From Nitrosopumilus oxyclinae (GTDB lineage Archaea; Thermoproteota; Nitrososphaeria; Nitrososphaerales; Nitrosopumilaceae), in contig NZ_CP026994.1 in assembly GCF_013407165.1 (NCBI RefSeq), positions 558,001 through 622,000 of the forward strand: a DNA stretch of 64,000 bases, given 5' to 3'. The translations under genes and the position numbers were made by a program. Each line of letters starts with the position of its first letter. Within the stretch, counting starts at the first letter, position 1. The notes beneath the pieces were generated by a model, which saw only the letters and a list, made by a program, of their open reading frames with translations, made no database searches and was not told the origin of the DNA. Below are positions 19,477-27,398 of the stretch, piece after piece.

Positions 19477-20283
19477 ATGATGACCAATAAAGCATTACAA
19501 AGAACATATGAAATCCTTGAAGGTACAACTAATGACAAAGTTACAAAGGCTTTTCAATTCTTCATTATTGCTTTAATCACTGTAAATGTTATTGTAGTTA
19601 TTATTGAAACAGAAGAATCTGTTTTAGATGAGTATGGTTATCTCTTTACTCCTTTTGAAATATTTTCAGTTGTAATTTTCACTGCAGAGTATATTGGAAG
19701 AATTATAGTTTGTAAACTAAATCCAAAATACCAAAATTCAAAATTTGGTGTACTTCGATTTGTATTTACTCCTATGATGTTAGTTGATTTGGCAGCAATA
19801 CTTCCATTTTTCTTACCGTTTGTAGTTACAGACACTCGCTTCATTAGAATAATTAGACTTTTGAGATTGTTTAGACTCTTCAAACTTGCAAGATACTCTG
19901 ATCCAATGCAAACTTTGGGGCAAGTATTCAAATCAAAGGCTGGTGATTTGGCAGTTGCATTTTTCATTTTATTTATTGTGTTGATATTTGCATCTAGTTT
20001 GATGTATCATGCAGAACATGAAGCACAACCTGCAGTTTTTTCTAGCATTCCTGCATCTATGTGGTGGGGAATAGTTACTCTAACAACAATAGGTTATGGT
20101 GATGTTTATCCAATTACTATACCTGGAAAATTAATTGCTGCAGGTGTTGCTGTCATTGGAATTGCCGTTTATGCAATTCCTACAGGAATTATGGCTTCTG
20201 CATTTACTGAAGAACTTAGAAAAAAGAAGGCATCAACTAACAATACATGCCCTCATTGTGGAAAGGATATATCCCATGATTAG
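19477..20283 (+). CDS. Voltage-sensor type potassium channel with C-terminal zinc knuckle
   Basis: A 268-residue six-helix channel subunit. Helices S1-S3 span about residues 28-115. S4 (about 121-139) has arginines and lysines every third or fourth residue (RFIRIIRLLRLFRLFKLAR). The pore helix leads to the filter TTIGYGD (203-209), the K+ signature. The C-terminus is short and ends in CPHCGKDISHD, a CxxC pair that could bind zinc or a redox signal within the tetramer. It would carry K+ flux across the membrane in response to voltage. It is part of the co-directional transport and peptide cluster; 16 bp before GGT. Confidence 0.9.
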   Translation: MMTNKALQRTYEILEGTTNDKVTKAFQFFIIALITVNVIVVIIETEESVLDEYGYLFTPFEIFSVVIFTAEYIGRIIVCKLNPKYQNSKFGVLRFVFTPMMLVDLAAILPFFLPFVVTDTRFIRIIRLLRLFRLFKLARYSDPMQTLGQVFKSKAGDLAVAFFILFIVLIFASSLMYHAEHEAQPAVFSSIPASMWWGIVTLTTIGYGDVYPITIPGKLIAAGVAVIGIAVYAIPTGIMASAFTEELRKKKASTNNTCPHCGKDISHD

Positions 20284-20299
20284 AGAAAGGTATCAGTAA

Positions 20300-21928
20300 A
20301 TGAACATTGAAAAAATAGAGAATTCCTTTAAACCCACTTCTGATAAAAAATGCTCTGTTGCCAAAAAAGGAATGGTCTCAACTGCGTTCCCTGATGCGAC
20401 AAAAGCTGGAGTTGAAATGCTCAAAAAAGGTGGAAATGCTGTAGATGCTGCTTGCGCATCTGCTCTAGCCTTGGGCGTGTGTGAACCTCAAGCTTCAGGA
20501 ATTGGTGGTCAATCTATGGCAATTGTACATGTAGATGGAAAATCAGTAGCTGTAGATGGCTCCAGTAGGGCCCCATCATTTGCACATATTTCTAATTTTG
20601 CAAGAAAATCTCATGGATTAATTGGATACAAGGCAACTACAGTTCCAAGTACTGTTGCAACTTTGGGATATCTAAATGAGAGATATGGTAGATTACCTTG
20701 GGATACTATTGTGAAACCTTCTGTTCGTATTGCAAAGAATGGATATAAAATTACTAAACTACAACATGAGTTACAAGAAAAACACCTTAAGAATTTTTTA
20801 AAAGTTCCATCAAAATCCGGAGCAAAATATTTCCTAAAAGATGGAGTAGTACCTTATGATGAAGGAGATCTTTTTGTTCAGGATGATTTAGCTAATACTT
20901 TAGAACAACTAGCAACATCTGGGTTTCGCTCATTTTATCATGGATTGATTGCAACATTGATTGATAAAGATATGAGACTTAATGACGGTTATCTACGACA
21001 AGAAGATCTTTCATTTATTCCACTACCAATTGAAAGAAAAGTAATTAGTAAAAGATATCGTGGAATTCGTGTGGAAACTGTACCTCCACCTGCAGCAGGT
21101 GCTACGATGTTGTTAGTATTAATGATGCTTAATAATCTCACAAAAAAATTCATAAACACTAGTTCTCCTCAATCATTTCACTTTGTTGCTGAATCTTTTC
21201 GTAAAGCATTATTGTATAGAGAACAACGTAAATTTAATCCAAGAACCTATCATCAAGTAAATGATAAAACTCATCTCAGTAGAAGTTTTGCAAAAACCCT
21301 TTCAAAGTCTATTCGAAATTCAGTTGATCCTGACCTTCCATTAAGAGATTCCATGGATACTGAAGACACTACGCATCTTTCAGTAATGGATAATGAAGGA
21401 AATGCTGTTGGCATAACTCAATCAATTGAATTAGTCTATGGCTCAAAAGCAGCTGCTGATGGATTAGGATTCTTGTATAACAATTACATGTCTGCATTTG
21501 AGCTTAAGAATGCAAATCATCCTTACTATTTACGACCAAATGCTATTCCTTGGACATCTGTATGTCCATCAATTTTATTTTATAATCATGAGCCCTGGAT
21601 TGTTATGGGAACTCCTGGCAGTGCACGTATCTTTTCAGTATTAAGCCAATTTGTTTCAAGAATTATTGATAGGGATAATTCTATAGATGTAGCAATGACA
21701 AAACCAAGACTACATTGTGGAGTGGATGGTACAATCAGTTTGGAAGATGACGTTTCAGGTGTTGAAATAATCAAACATCTCAAAAATATGGGTTACAAAA
21801 TAGACCTTAGGGAAAGATATTCGTTCTTTTTGGGCGCAATTCATGCTGTTATGAAATGTCAAACAGGTGAAGGATTTCAAGGAGTAGCAGAAGTTCGTCG
21901 TGATGGAATTGCGGAGGGATTGAATTGA
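20300..21928 (+). CDS. ggt: Gamma-glutamyltransferase-like Ntn hydrolase
   Basis: A 542-residue member of the GGT family. Autocleavage would expose Thr357 (in DTTHLSV), the N-terminal nucleophile of the small subunit, with the following GNAVGITQS segment typical. The large-subunit motif GGNAVDAACASALALGVCEP near the start and GTPGSARIF near the end support the assignment. There is no signal peptide, so it should act in the cytoplasm, unlike bacterial periplasmic GGT. It hydrolyses or transfers gamma-glutamyl groups of peptides, or acts on related acyl amides. Its stop overlaps the start of the N-formylglutamate amidohydrolase gene by 4 bp, which points to a shared pathway. Confidence 0.87.
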   Translation: MNIEKIENSFKPTSDKKCSVAKKGMVSTAFPDATKAGVEMLKKGGNAVDAACASALALGVCEPQASGIGGQSMAIVHVDGKSVAVDGSSRAPSFAHISNFARKSHGLIGYKATTVPSTVATLGYLNERYGRLPWDTIVKPSVRIAKNGYKITKLQHELQEKHLKNFLKVPSKSGAKYFLKDGVVPYDEGDLFVQDDLANTLEQLATSGFRSFYHGLIATLIDKDMRLNDGYLRQEDLSFIPLPIERKVISKRYRGIRVETVPPPAAGATMLLVLMMLNNLTKKFINTSSPQSFHFVAESFRKALLYREQRKFNPRTYHQVNDKTHLSRSFAKTLSKSIRNSVDPDLPLRDSMDTEDTTHLSVMDNEGNAVGITQSIELVYGSKAAADGLGFLYNNYMSAFELKNANHPYYLRPNAIPWTSVCPSILFYNHEPWIVMGTPGSARIFSVLSQFVSRIIDRDNSIDVAMTKPRLHCGVDGTISLEDDVSGVEIIKHLKNMGYKIDLRERYSFFLGAIHAVMKCQTGEGFQGVAEVRRDGIAEGLN

Positions 21929-22695
21929 CTAAACTACCTGTATTGTTATCCATACCTCATGGAGGAACTCGGAAACCTTCGGAACTTGACGGACATTTAT
22001 CCATTACAAACAAAGATCTGTTTGATGATTCTGATCCTTTTGTAATAGAACTCTATGATTTGGGGGATAAAGTTCAGCGTGTAATTAAAACTGATATTGC
22101 AAGACCCTTTGTAGATCTTAATCGCTCGTTACAAGACATGCCTCCAAATAATCCTGATGGGTTGATTAAGAGTAAGACATGCTATGATAAACCAATCTAT
22201 ACCAATGGAAAAGAACCTGACGATTCACTCAAAACAATGCTTATTGAAATGTATTACAATCCATATCATCAAGCAATTCAAAAAAGTATTACTGAATTAG
22301 ATTTGAAATTATGTTTGGACTGTCATTCAATGGCTGCTACTGCTCCTTATTTTTCACCAGATAAAACACAATCAAAAAGACCTTTGTTTTGTATTTCTAA
22401 TGATGATGGAAAAACAGCTTCTCAGGAAATGATGGAATTATTAGCTGATTCTATATCTAAATCATATTTTATTGATAGAGATGAAATATCCATAAATGAT
22501 CCATTTCATGGTGGTCACATTACAAAAACATATGGGAATAAACCTCTTCCCTGGATTCAAGTTGAGATGAATAGATCATTATATTTGTCATCTCCATGGT
22601 TTGATGAAGATGCACTTACTGTGGATGTTAATCACCTTCAAAAATTAAATAAGCAATTTGAAAATTCACTTGATTATTTCTTTTCAAAAATCTAA
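21925..22695 (+). CDS. N-formylglutamate amidohydrolase family protein
   Basis: A 256-residue zinc amidohydrolase of the FGase family. It begins LLSIPHGG, where the His is a usual metal ligand, contains DLNRS, and has LCLDCHSM with the second histidine. Family members deformylate N-formylglutamate in histidine breakdown, but no hut genes are nearby, so the substrate may be another N-acyl or gamma-glutamyl compound. TTG start overlaps the GGT stop, indicating coupled translation. It is the last gene of the 14.3-22.7 kb cluster. Confidence 0.85.
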   Translation: MTKLPVLLSIPHGGTRKPSELDGHLSITNKDLFDDSDPFVIELYDLGDKVQRVIKTDIARPFVDLNRSLQDMPPNNPDGLIKSKTCYDKPIYTNGKEPDDSLKTMLIEMYYNPYHQAIQKSITELDLKLCLDCHSMAATAPYFSPDKTQSKRPLFCISNDDGKTASQEMMELLADSISKSYFIDRDEISINDPFHGGHITKTYGNKPLPWIQVEMNRSLYLSSPWFDEDALTVDVNHLQKLNKQFENSLDYFFSKI

Positions 22696-22758
22696 GTAGC
22701 AGACTCAAAATTTAATTATAAAATTACAACTAGTTTAGATTGCTCTGTTGAATTGCAA

Positions 22759-22778
22759 TTGATTTAATTCAGATTTAA
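22759..22778 (+). promoter_or_regulatory. 20-bp repeated palindromic element, copy 2
   Basis: TTGATTTAATTCAGATTTAA ends 45 bp before the ATG at 22824. A TATA-like ttcttata lies between them at about -27. The distance is nearly the same as for the copies at 24338 and 26030. Confidence 0.55.
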
Positions 22779-22823
22779 CACAATTACAAATTGTTTCTTA
22801 TAGGGAAACAATGAAAATATTGC

Positions 22824-23219
22824 ATGACAAACGTAGACCCAAGTGCAATTATAGGAAATGGCGTGAAAATGCAAGAAAGTACTGTAATTGAAGGTGACGC
22901 CAAAATAGGCGATAACTGTGTCTTTGGAAACAAAGTAGTAATTGAAAAACATGCAGTTATTGGCAATGGTGTTACGATGGAAGATGGTTGTATCATTGAG
23001 CGTAAAGTCAATGTAGGCAATGATTGTGTATTTGGCAAAAAAGTAGTAGTAGAAGGTCATGCAGTTATTGGCAATGGTGTCAAAATGGGCGATGACATTG
23101 TATTGGAAAAAGACACTACTGTTTTAGACAATGCAGTCATAGCTACTGGCACTGTTTTACCTGCTGGAAAGACATTTCCAGATGGAATGACAACCAAAGC
23201 AAAATACACTCCATCCTAA
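22824..23219 (+). CDS. Hexapeptide-repeat (left-handed beta-helix) protein
   Basis: A 131-residue protein made almost wholly of hexapeptide repeats of the [LIV]-G-x-x form (IIGNGVKM, IGDNCVFG, VIGNGVTM, VGNDCVFG, VIGNGVKMGDD). It ends in a short basic tail. This is the left-handed beta-helix found in acyltransferases and gamma-carbonic anhydrases, which usually trimerise. The protein is much shorter than those enzymes and I see no clear three-histidine zinc site. It has the same length and close similarity to the protein encoded at 23766-24161 on the other strand, and a diverged relative at 23372-23749. Likely leaderless. Confidence 0.8.
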   Translation: MTNVDPSAIIGNGVKMQESTVIEGDAKIGDNCVFGNKVVIEKHAVIGNGVTMEDGCIIERKVNVGNDCVFGKKVVVEGHAVIGNGVKMGDDIVLEKDTTVLDNAVIATGTVLPAGKTFPDGMTTKAKYTPS

Positions 23220-23371
23220 GAGAAAATAATTTCTCTAGTTTATTTTTTTTATTTATAATTATTTTGTACTAGTGATTTTGAATTTTTATTTTTAAAAACT
23301 GTTTGTTAAATGTCTTTTTTATGCAGGTTATTTTTTAAAATTCCAGTGAGATAATCTTTCTCTAAAACTTG

Positions 23372-23749
23372 TTAGTTTTTTTTTGGTTCGCTTCGGAAAG
23401 TTTCTTCTTCTTTAACAACTGTTCCATCTGGTACGACTGAATTATCTTTAACAATGGATTTTTTTTCTAATATCACATTATTTCCAATTGTAACTCCTTT
23501 ACCTATTGTTGATTTTTTTGTGACTAGAACTTTGGTGCCCAAGACACAATCATTACCTATGTGAGCTTTTTTCCCTATTACGGTACTGTCTCCTATTTTT
23601 ACGCCACTACCTAATACTGCCTTTTTTTCAATTACTACTTTACTTCCGAAATTACAATTATCTCCAACGTGGGTTTCTTCTTCTATTGTTACAGTGTCGT
23701 CCATAGTTACATTGTTCCCTATGATTGCACTTGGATCAATTTTTGTCAT
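23372..23749 (-). CDS. Hexapeptide-repeat protein, diverged paralogue
   Basis: A 125-residue left-handed beta-helix protein starting MTKIDPSAIIGNNVTM and built of hexapeptide repeats, with many lysines replacing other residues at the turns (VIEKKAVLG, VTKKSTIG). It ends in a charged tail. It lies 16 bp downstream of the paralogue at 23766-24161 and is likely co-transcribed with it, using the element at 24203 for regulation. Whether it makes mixed trimers with its neighbours is open. Confidence 0.78.
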   Translation of the reverse strand: MTKIDPSAIIGNNVTMDDTVTIEEETHVGDNCNFGSKVVIEKKAVLGSGVKIGDSTVIGKKAHIGNDCVLGTKVLVTKKSTIGKGVTIGNNVILEKKSIVKDNSVVPDGTVVKEEETFRSEPKKN

Positions 23750-23765
23750 GATAATTAATTTTAAT

Positions 23766-24161
23766 TTATTTTTTATAATATTTTGCCTTTAGTGTTGTTC
23801 CGTCTGGATAAGTTTTACCTGCTGATAAAACAGTGCCCATTGGAATATCTGCGCCATCTGGTACTTTGGTATCTTTTTCTAATACTACATCGTCACCTAT
23901 TTTTACTCCGATGCCGACAACTGCGCCTCCTTCTACTACTACATGTTTTCCAAAATTACAGTCATTACCTATGTTGACTTTTCTTTCTATGACACAATGC
24001 TCACCCATTTTAACACCGCTACCAATAATTGCATGCTTTTCAATTACTACTCTTTTATCTAAAACACAATTATCTCCAATATGTGCATCTCCTTCTATTA
24101 CAGTACTTTCTTGCATTGTAACATTACTTCCTATAATTGCACTTGAGTCTACATCTGCCAT
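23766..24161 (-). CDS. Hexapeptide-repeat (left-handed beta-helix) protein
   Basis: A 131-residue paralogue of 22824-23219, starting MADVDSSAIIGSNVTMQES. The frame is open to 24227, but the ATG at 24161 aligns exactly with the starts of the other two family members and has a TATA-like cttattag about 27 bp upstream, so I use it. Repeats and C-terminus (GTVLSAGKTYPDG) match the sister protein closely. The two sister genes face each other across the third copy, an inverted duplication. Confidence 0.8.
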   Translation of the reverse strand: MADVDSSAIIGSNVTMQESTVIEGDAHIGDNCVLDKRVVIEKHAIIGSGVKMGEHCVIERKVNIGNDCNFGKHVVVEGGAVVGIGVKIGDDVVLEKDTKVPDGADIPMGTVLSAGKTYPDGTTLKAKYYKK

Positions 24162-24202
24162 TGTTACTATATTTTGATGATTACTAATAAGGACATCCCA
24201 AG

Positions 24203-24222
24203 TTGATTTCATACAGTTTAAA
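24203..24222 (-). promoter_or_regulatory. 20-bp repeated palindromic element, copy 3 (diverged)
   Basis: On the plus strand TTGATTTCATACAGTTTAAA, followed by GTCA as in the copy at 29971. It lies 41 bp upstream of the minus-strand start at 24161. It is the weakest match on the right arm and its orientation relative to its gene is opposite to that of the other copies. Confidence 0.4.
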
Positions 24223-24337
24223 GTCATCTAACCCATTTTTAGATTGTTAGACTAATCAAATGGCTTTGTTTTTCTAACTAAAAATACAACATTTATTGGC
24301 ACATTTGGATTGAGCCAAAATAATATTCAATATGCAA

Positions 24338-24357
24338 TTGTGCTGACTCTGAATCAA
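24338..24357 (+). promoter_or_regulatory. 20-bp repeated palindromic element, copy 4 (diverged)
   Basis: TTGTGCTGACTCTGAATCAA keeps the outer TTG and the right arm GAATCAA. It ends 46 bp before the ATG at 24404, with a TATA-like ctttaattata in between at about -27. Confidence 0.4.
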
Positions 24358-24403
24358 CACAACTACTACTTTCTTTAATTATAGAATAACCGAATGTAGT
24401 TTT

Positions 24404-24772
24404 ATGAATGAACTAAAAATTGCAGATCAAGAAAAATTCTTGAACAGCATTATAAACATTTCAGGAAACATCCGATATGTTATGGTTTATGATTTGCAAG
24501 GAAATGCAATACATAAACGAATTATGGATGGTATCACTGATCATTTAACTGAAAGAGAAAATATTACTGCACTACAGCATACCATTGAATCGTGGAATTT
24601 TAGAACTTCACTTTCAGAAAAAATTGGTAAAACTCAGTATACTTTACAGGTATATGATAATCTGATAAGAGCAATTTTCCCATTTGGGAGTGAAATGCTT
24701 TTAATTGTAACATTAGATAATGCAGGCGAACCTGGTGATATCATTCGAAGAATTCAAACGATATTATCATAA
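24404..24772 (+). CDS. Roadblock/LC7-like small protein (DUF6659-type)
   Basis: A 122-residue alpha/beta protein: helix, strand pair YVMVYDLQGNAIHKR, helices, then TQYTLQVYDNLIRAIFPF and LLIVTLDNAG with a closing helix. Layout matches 13581-13973, and both genes sit beside a copy of the 20-bp element. The fold suggests a ligand or protein sensor of the Roadblock/profilin-like class. No enzymatic motif is visible. Leaderless promoter likely (TATA at 24373-24383). Confidence 0.6.
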   Translation: MNELKIADQEKFLNSIINISGNIRYVMVYDLQGNAIHKRIMDGITDHLTERENITALQHTIESWNFRTSLSEKIGKTQYTLQVYDNLIRAIFPFGSEMLLIVTLDNAGEPGDIIRRIQTILS

Positions 24773-24887
24773 TGGAATGAGGCTGAGGATATTTTAAAAA
24801 ATCTATGCGGTCTTCATTTTCCTCTTTATTTTTAATTAACCTACTCACAAAGTATTTACCTGATTTTAGATTAAGGATAGTGAACTT

Positions 24888-25817
24888 TTGAAGCCTCTTT
24901 GTTTTGTATTAATAATTTTAGCAGTACTGCAAACTCCTTTAGCATTTGCAGCATTTGAAGATTTTTCAATTGAAGATGAATGGATAAAATATTTCAGCTA
25001 TGTAGAAAATATTACGGGTTCTCTTGCAATTGAAGTTTCTTTTACTGATTTAATTTTGTATTCTATTGGGATGGTAGTATATGGTATTTTCATTTGGAAT
25101 TTTTATAGATTCATTGCAAGGCGTGAAATGATTCCTCTTGGACTAGACAAATATCAGACAGATGGTAAAAAAATTACATCGATAATTGCATACGTTGTAA
25201 AATATGTAGTAGTTTTTCCGTTGGTAGTTTTAGTTTGGTTTGTAGTATATTCTACATTTTTGTTCTTTATGGCTCCAGATCTTTCTATAGAATTAGTATT
25301 TCTAGTAGTAATTTCTTTAGTTGTGACAGTAAGAATATCTGCATACTATAAAGAAGATCTTGCAAAAGATTTTGCAAAATTAATTCCATTTGCACTGTTA
25401 GGTATCTTCCTTACAAGCAATATTTTCTTCACAGCAGATCAGGTGCTTGAACGATTAGATGATTTTATTCCATTTTTAGGAAAAATAGCAGGATTTGTTA
25501 TTTATGCAATTATTGTTGAGGCAATTTTACGTGTTTTATTCTTGATAAAAAGAAAAATTCTTCCTGTTGCAGAAGAAAAATTAGAAGAATCAATTGAAAA
25601 ACAAATTAATGAAAAAATTAAAGTTCATGTGGAAAAAATTGAGGGTAAACATGAAAGTCTTGAGAAAAAAATAGACAAAGAAACAGATGAGATTGAGAAA
25701 AAAATAGACAAAGAAACAGATGAGATTGAGAAAAAAATAGAACAAAAGACTAGTGATGTTGAGAAAAAATTGAAAAAAGATGAAGCAGATACAAATGATG
25801 ATGAAAATCTAAGATAA
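24888..25817 (+). CDS. Membrane protein with C-terminal hendecad coiled coil
   Basis: A 309-residue protein with a possible signal or first helix (1-22), then about five to six membrane segments (about 45-215) and a long highly charged C-terminal coiled coil (about 225-309). The coiled coil contains two perfect copies of an 11-residue repeat (EKKIDKETDEI), encoded by a 33-bp tandem repeat. The membrane part resembles small mechanosensitive-like proteins in length, but I see no firm signature. The charged rod should face the cytoplasm. TTG start at 24888 gives a hydrophobic N-terminus. Confidence 0.55.
   Translation: MKPLCFVLIILAVLQTPLAFAAFEDFSIEDEWIKYFSYVENITGSLAIEVSFTDLILYSIGMVVYGIFIWNFYRFIARREMIPLGLDKYQTDGKKITSIIAYVVKYVVVFPLVVLVWFVVYSTFLFFMAPDLSIELVFLVVISLVVTVRISAYYKEDLAKDFAKLIPFALLGIFLTSNIFFTADQVLERLDDFIPFLGKIAGFVIYAIIVEAILRVLFLIKRKILPVAEEKLEESIEKQINEKIKVHVEKIEGKHESLEKKIDKETDEIEKKIDKETDEIEKKIEQKTSDVEKKLKKDEADTNDDENLR
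25662..25727 (+). repeat. 33-bp perfect tandem repeat (two units)
   Basis: Units 25662-25694 and 25695-25727 are identical; a third unit starts at 25728 and diverges after 14 bases. Each unit encodes 11 residues, one hendecad of coiled coil. The nucleotide identity implies a recent slippage-type duplication. Confidence 0.9.
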
Positions 25818-25926
25818 TATTGGCAACAGGTTTACTAAAGTAGTTTATGTTGCACTTTTTAGAAATCTTGGAATAGCAATTGCAAAATTTATTGCATCTG
25901 CCATGAATGAAAGTGAATTCAAATGA
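25813..25926 (+). pseudogene. Remnant of a cation diffusion facilitator (CDF) transporter
   Basis: An open stretch without a start codon translates to a segment including KVVYVALFRNLGIAIAKFIA, which strongly resembles the first membrane helix of CDF metal exporters. It ends at a stop at 25924. About 40 bp further on, pieces recalling the family's AMLSE-IHS-DT motif can be seen in shifted frames (MAVLS then IH or DT, about 25965-26000). No other CDF domain follows before UspA. I read this as a decayed gene start. The alternative is a chance likeness of hydrophobic codons. Confidence 0.4.
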
Positions 25927-26029
25927 AGGCAGACCCATTTTTGAAAATTAGATGTAGAACAATGATGGCTGTCTTATCACGAATTCACTGATACGTTATG
26001 GATATACAAATTATTAAGGTAAATTCTAG
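25927..26029. other. Intergenic remainder of the 25818-26200 gap
   Basis: Apart from the CDF-like remnant, the 20-bp element at 26030 and a small frame at 26095, this gap holds only A/T-rich sequence. No RNA gene or convincing terminator was seen. Confidence 0.4.
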
Positions 26030-26049
26030 TTGATTTTATTCAGAATCAA
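26030..26049 (+). promoter_or_regulatory. 20-bp repeated palindromic element, copy 5 (best palindrome)
   Basis: TTGATTTTATTCAGAATCAA; with flanks, the arms AGTTGATT and AATCAACT (26028-26051) are a perfect 8-bp inverted repeat around an 8-bp centre. It ends 45 bp before the small frame at 26095 and 151 bp before the UspA gene. Confidence 0.6.
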
Positions 26050-26094
26050 CTCAATTTCCATTTTATTTAATTTACAAGTAACCATTAAAATTGC

Positions 26095-26208
26095 ATGATC
26101 GAATTAATTGAGATGACTGTGTATTTCTTTAATTGGTTTAAAGACACTGTTAGATATAAAATTGGAAAAACTTTATTTCCATTGAAGAGCACTAGGGCTC
26201 ATGTATAA
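26095..26208 (+). CDS. Possible 37-aa microprotein upstream of UspA
   Basis: A short frame starting MIELIEMTVYFFNWF and ending 8 bp inside the UspA gene. It has no family likeness. Support comes from the 20-bp element ending 45 bp upstream, with a TATA-like ttttatttaa at about -27, the same geometry as for 22824 and 24404. It may instead be a leader, or the promoter may serve UspA with a 5' UTR. Confidence 0.25.
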   Translation: MIELIEMTVYFFNWFKDTVRYKIGKTLFPLKSTRAHV

Positions 26209-26662
26209 CACAATTTTAGTGCCTCACGGAGGTACAGATGCTGGAGACCAGGCACTGAAACATGCTAAATACATCGCAAAAAATTCTTCTGCAAAAATTG
26301 TCATTCTAAATGTAATCATGCCTTGGTCTAATCCTTTTTTTGAGGAATTACCTGATGATGATAACTCTACACATGATCAAATAGAGTCTCTGCTCTCAAA
26401 TGTAAAAGATAATGTTAGAAAATTTTTAGCAGAACGAGTTGCACATTGTAGAGCCGAGGGCTTGAAATGCGATGGAATTTTTAGAACTGGTAATCCTGCA
26501 AATTCAATCATAAAATATGCAAATGAAGAAAATGTTGATCTTATAGTGATGGCTAAAAAGAAAAAATCTACTACTGATTACATATCTCTTTTCAAGATAG
26601 GTGGAACCGCAAAAAAAGTACAAGAAAAGGCAGAATGTTCAATTTTACTAGTTGAAACATAG
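26201..26662 (+). CDS. Universal stress protein (UspA family)
   Basis: A 153-residue UspA-fold protein. It starts with the ILVPHGGTDAGDQAL segment, and ends with DLIVMAKKKK ... GGTAKKVQEKAECSILLVET. The usual ATP-binding pattern G-2x-G-9x-G-S/T is altered: the first glycine region is replaced by lysines (MAKKKKST), so ATP binding is doubtful. UspA proteins are cytoplasmic dimers induced by stress or starvation. A TATA-like ctttattt about 27 bp before the ATG suggests its own leaderless promoter, in addition to the element at 26030. Confidence 0.85.
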   Translation: MYNTILVPHGGTDAGDQALKHAKYIAKNSSAKIVILNVIMPWSNPFFEELPDDDNSTHDQIESLLSNVKDNVRKFLAERVAHCRAEGLKCDGIFRTGNPANSIIKYANEENVDLIVMAKKKKSTTDYISLFKIGGTAKKVQEKAECSILLVET

Positions 26663-26744
26663 ATTTGTAAATTCTAAATATTAGTTTTTTATTATTGATT
26701 AATTTAGATTCTAGATTTTTATACTGAGTTTTGATATTGTAGTC

Positions 26745-27095
26745 ATGCTTGATAATTTCCCTGACATGGATAGATCTATTTCAGCAATTAAAATTCTTGA
26801 AGGTGATCGAACTCAAGAATTTAAAGAATTAGCTTCTGCATTAGGGATATCACAATCTTCTGAAAGTTGGAAGGAGCTTGTAATGGATTTTTGTTTAGAG
26901 TTTAAAGATTGCTTTACAATAATAACTGACAACCAAGATCCTGAAGAATCTGAACGTGACCCTATTGTCCATTGCTTTATTTTAATGCGACAGCTTGGAA
27001 AGGGGAAATCTAGTATGCGAGAAGTTACATATCTTCAAAATATTGCAGATACTTTGGCCAAAGAATTCAAACTCATTTACACTCACACAAAATAA
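26745..27095 (+). CDS. Hypothetical protein (116 aa), no recognised family
   Basis: A soluble acidic protein with helix-rich start and a central hydrophobic strand (DCFTIITDNQDP), ending in helices. One His and three Cys residues show no metal-binding spacing. ATG start; TATA-like tttttatact lies about 25-30 bp upstream, suggesting a leaderless monocistronic transcript. Lone position between UspA and a convergent zinc protein gives no functional hint. Confidence 0.5.
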   Translation: MLDNFPDMDRSISAIKILEGDRTQEFKELASALGISQSSESWKELVMDFCLEFKDCFTIITDNQDPEESERDPIVHCFILMRQLGKGKSSMREVTYLQNIADTLAKEFKLIYTHTK

Positions 27096-27125
27096 TTTAA
27101 AATAAAATTATCTTTTAAAGAAACG

Positions 27126-27398
27126 TTATTCAGCTAACTGTGTTTTTTCTTCAAGCATATCTACAGCCCACTCAAGTAATTCATGTTTCTGATGTGCCCA
27201 TCTGTAATGTGCTGCTGCATGTTTGTCACTAGCAGACATTTCAGGATAGGAACAAAATTCACATTCATCTGATACTGCAACTAGATGCTCTATGATTTCT
27301 TCTTTATGCTTTGCAAGATGGATTAACCATAGTGTGCGTGTAGCAACTATTGGATTTCCGTGTTCACAATAGGGGCATTTGCTATGAATATACGTCAT
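27126..27398 (-). CDS. Small zinc-finger protein (90 aa)
   Basis: Contains CPYCEHGN near the N-terminus followed by HLAKHKEEIIEH, and a second CEFC with histidines (HAAAHYRWAHQKH), consistent with two C2H2-like zinc sites. Helical and tryptophan-bearing C-terminal part. Such stand-alone fingers are abundant in thaumarchaea. It converges on 26745-27095 with 30 bp between them. DNA, RNA or protein binding are all possible. Confidence 0.6.
   Translation of the reverse strand: MTYIHSKCPYCEHGNPIVATRTLWLIHLAKHKEEIIEHLVAVSDECEFCSYPEMSASDKHAAAHYRWAHQKHELLEWAVDMLEEKTQLAE

Noticed and set aside
26695-26714. TTGATTAATTTAGATTCTAG before the 26745 gene as a seventh copy of the 20-bp element
   Set aside because: Matches only the left half after a one-base shift and lies closer to the start codon than the other copies, overlapping the TATA region.
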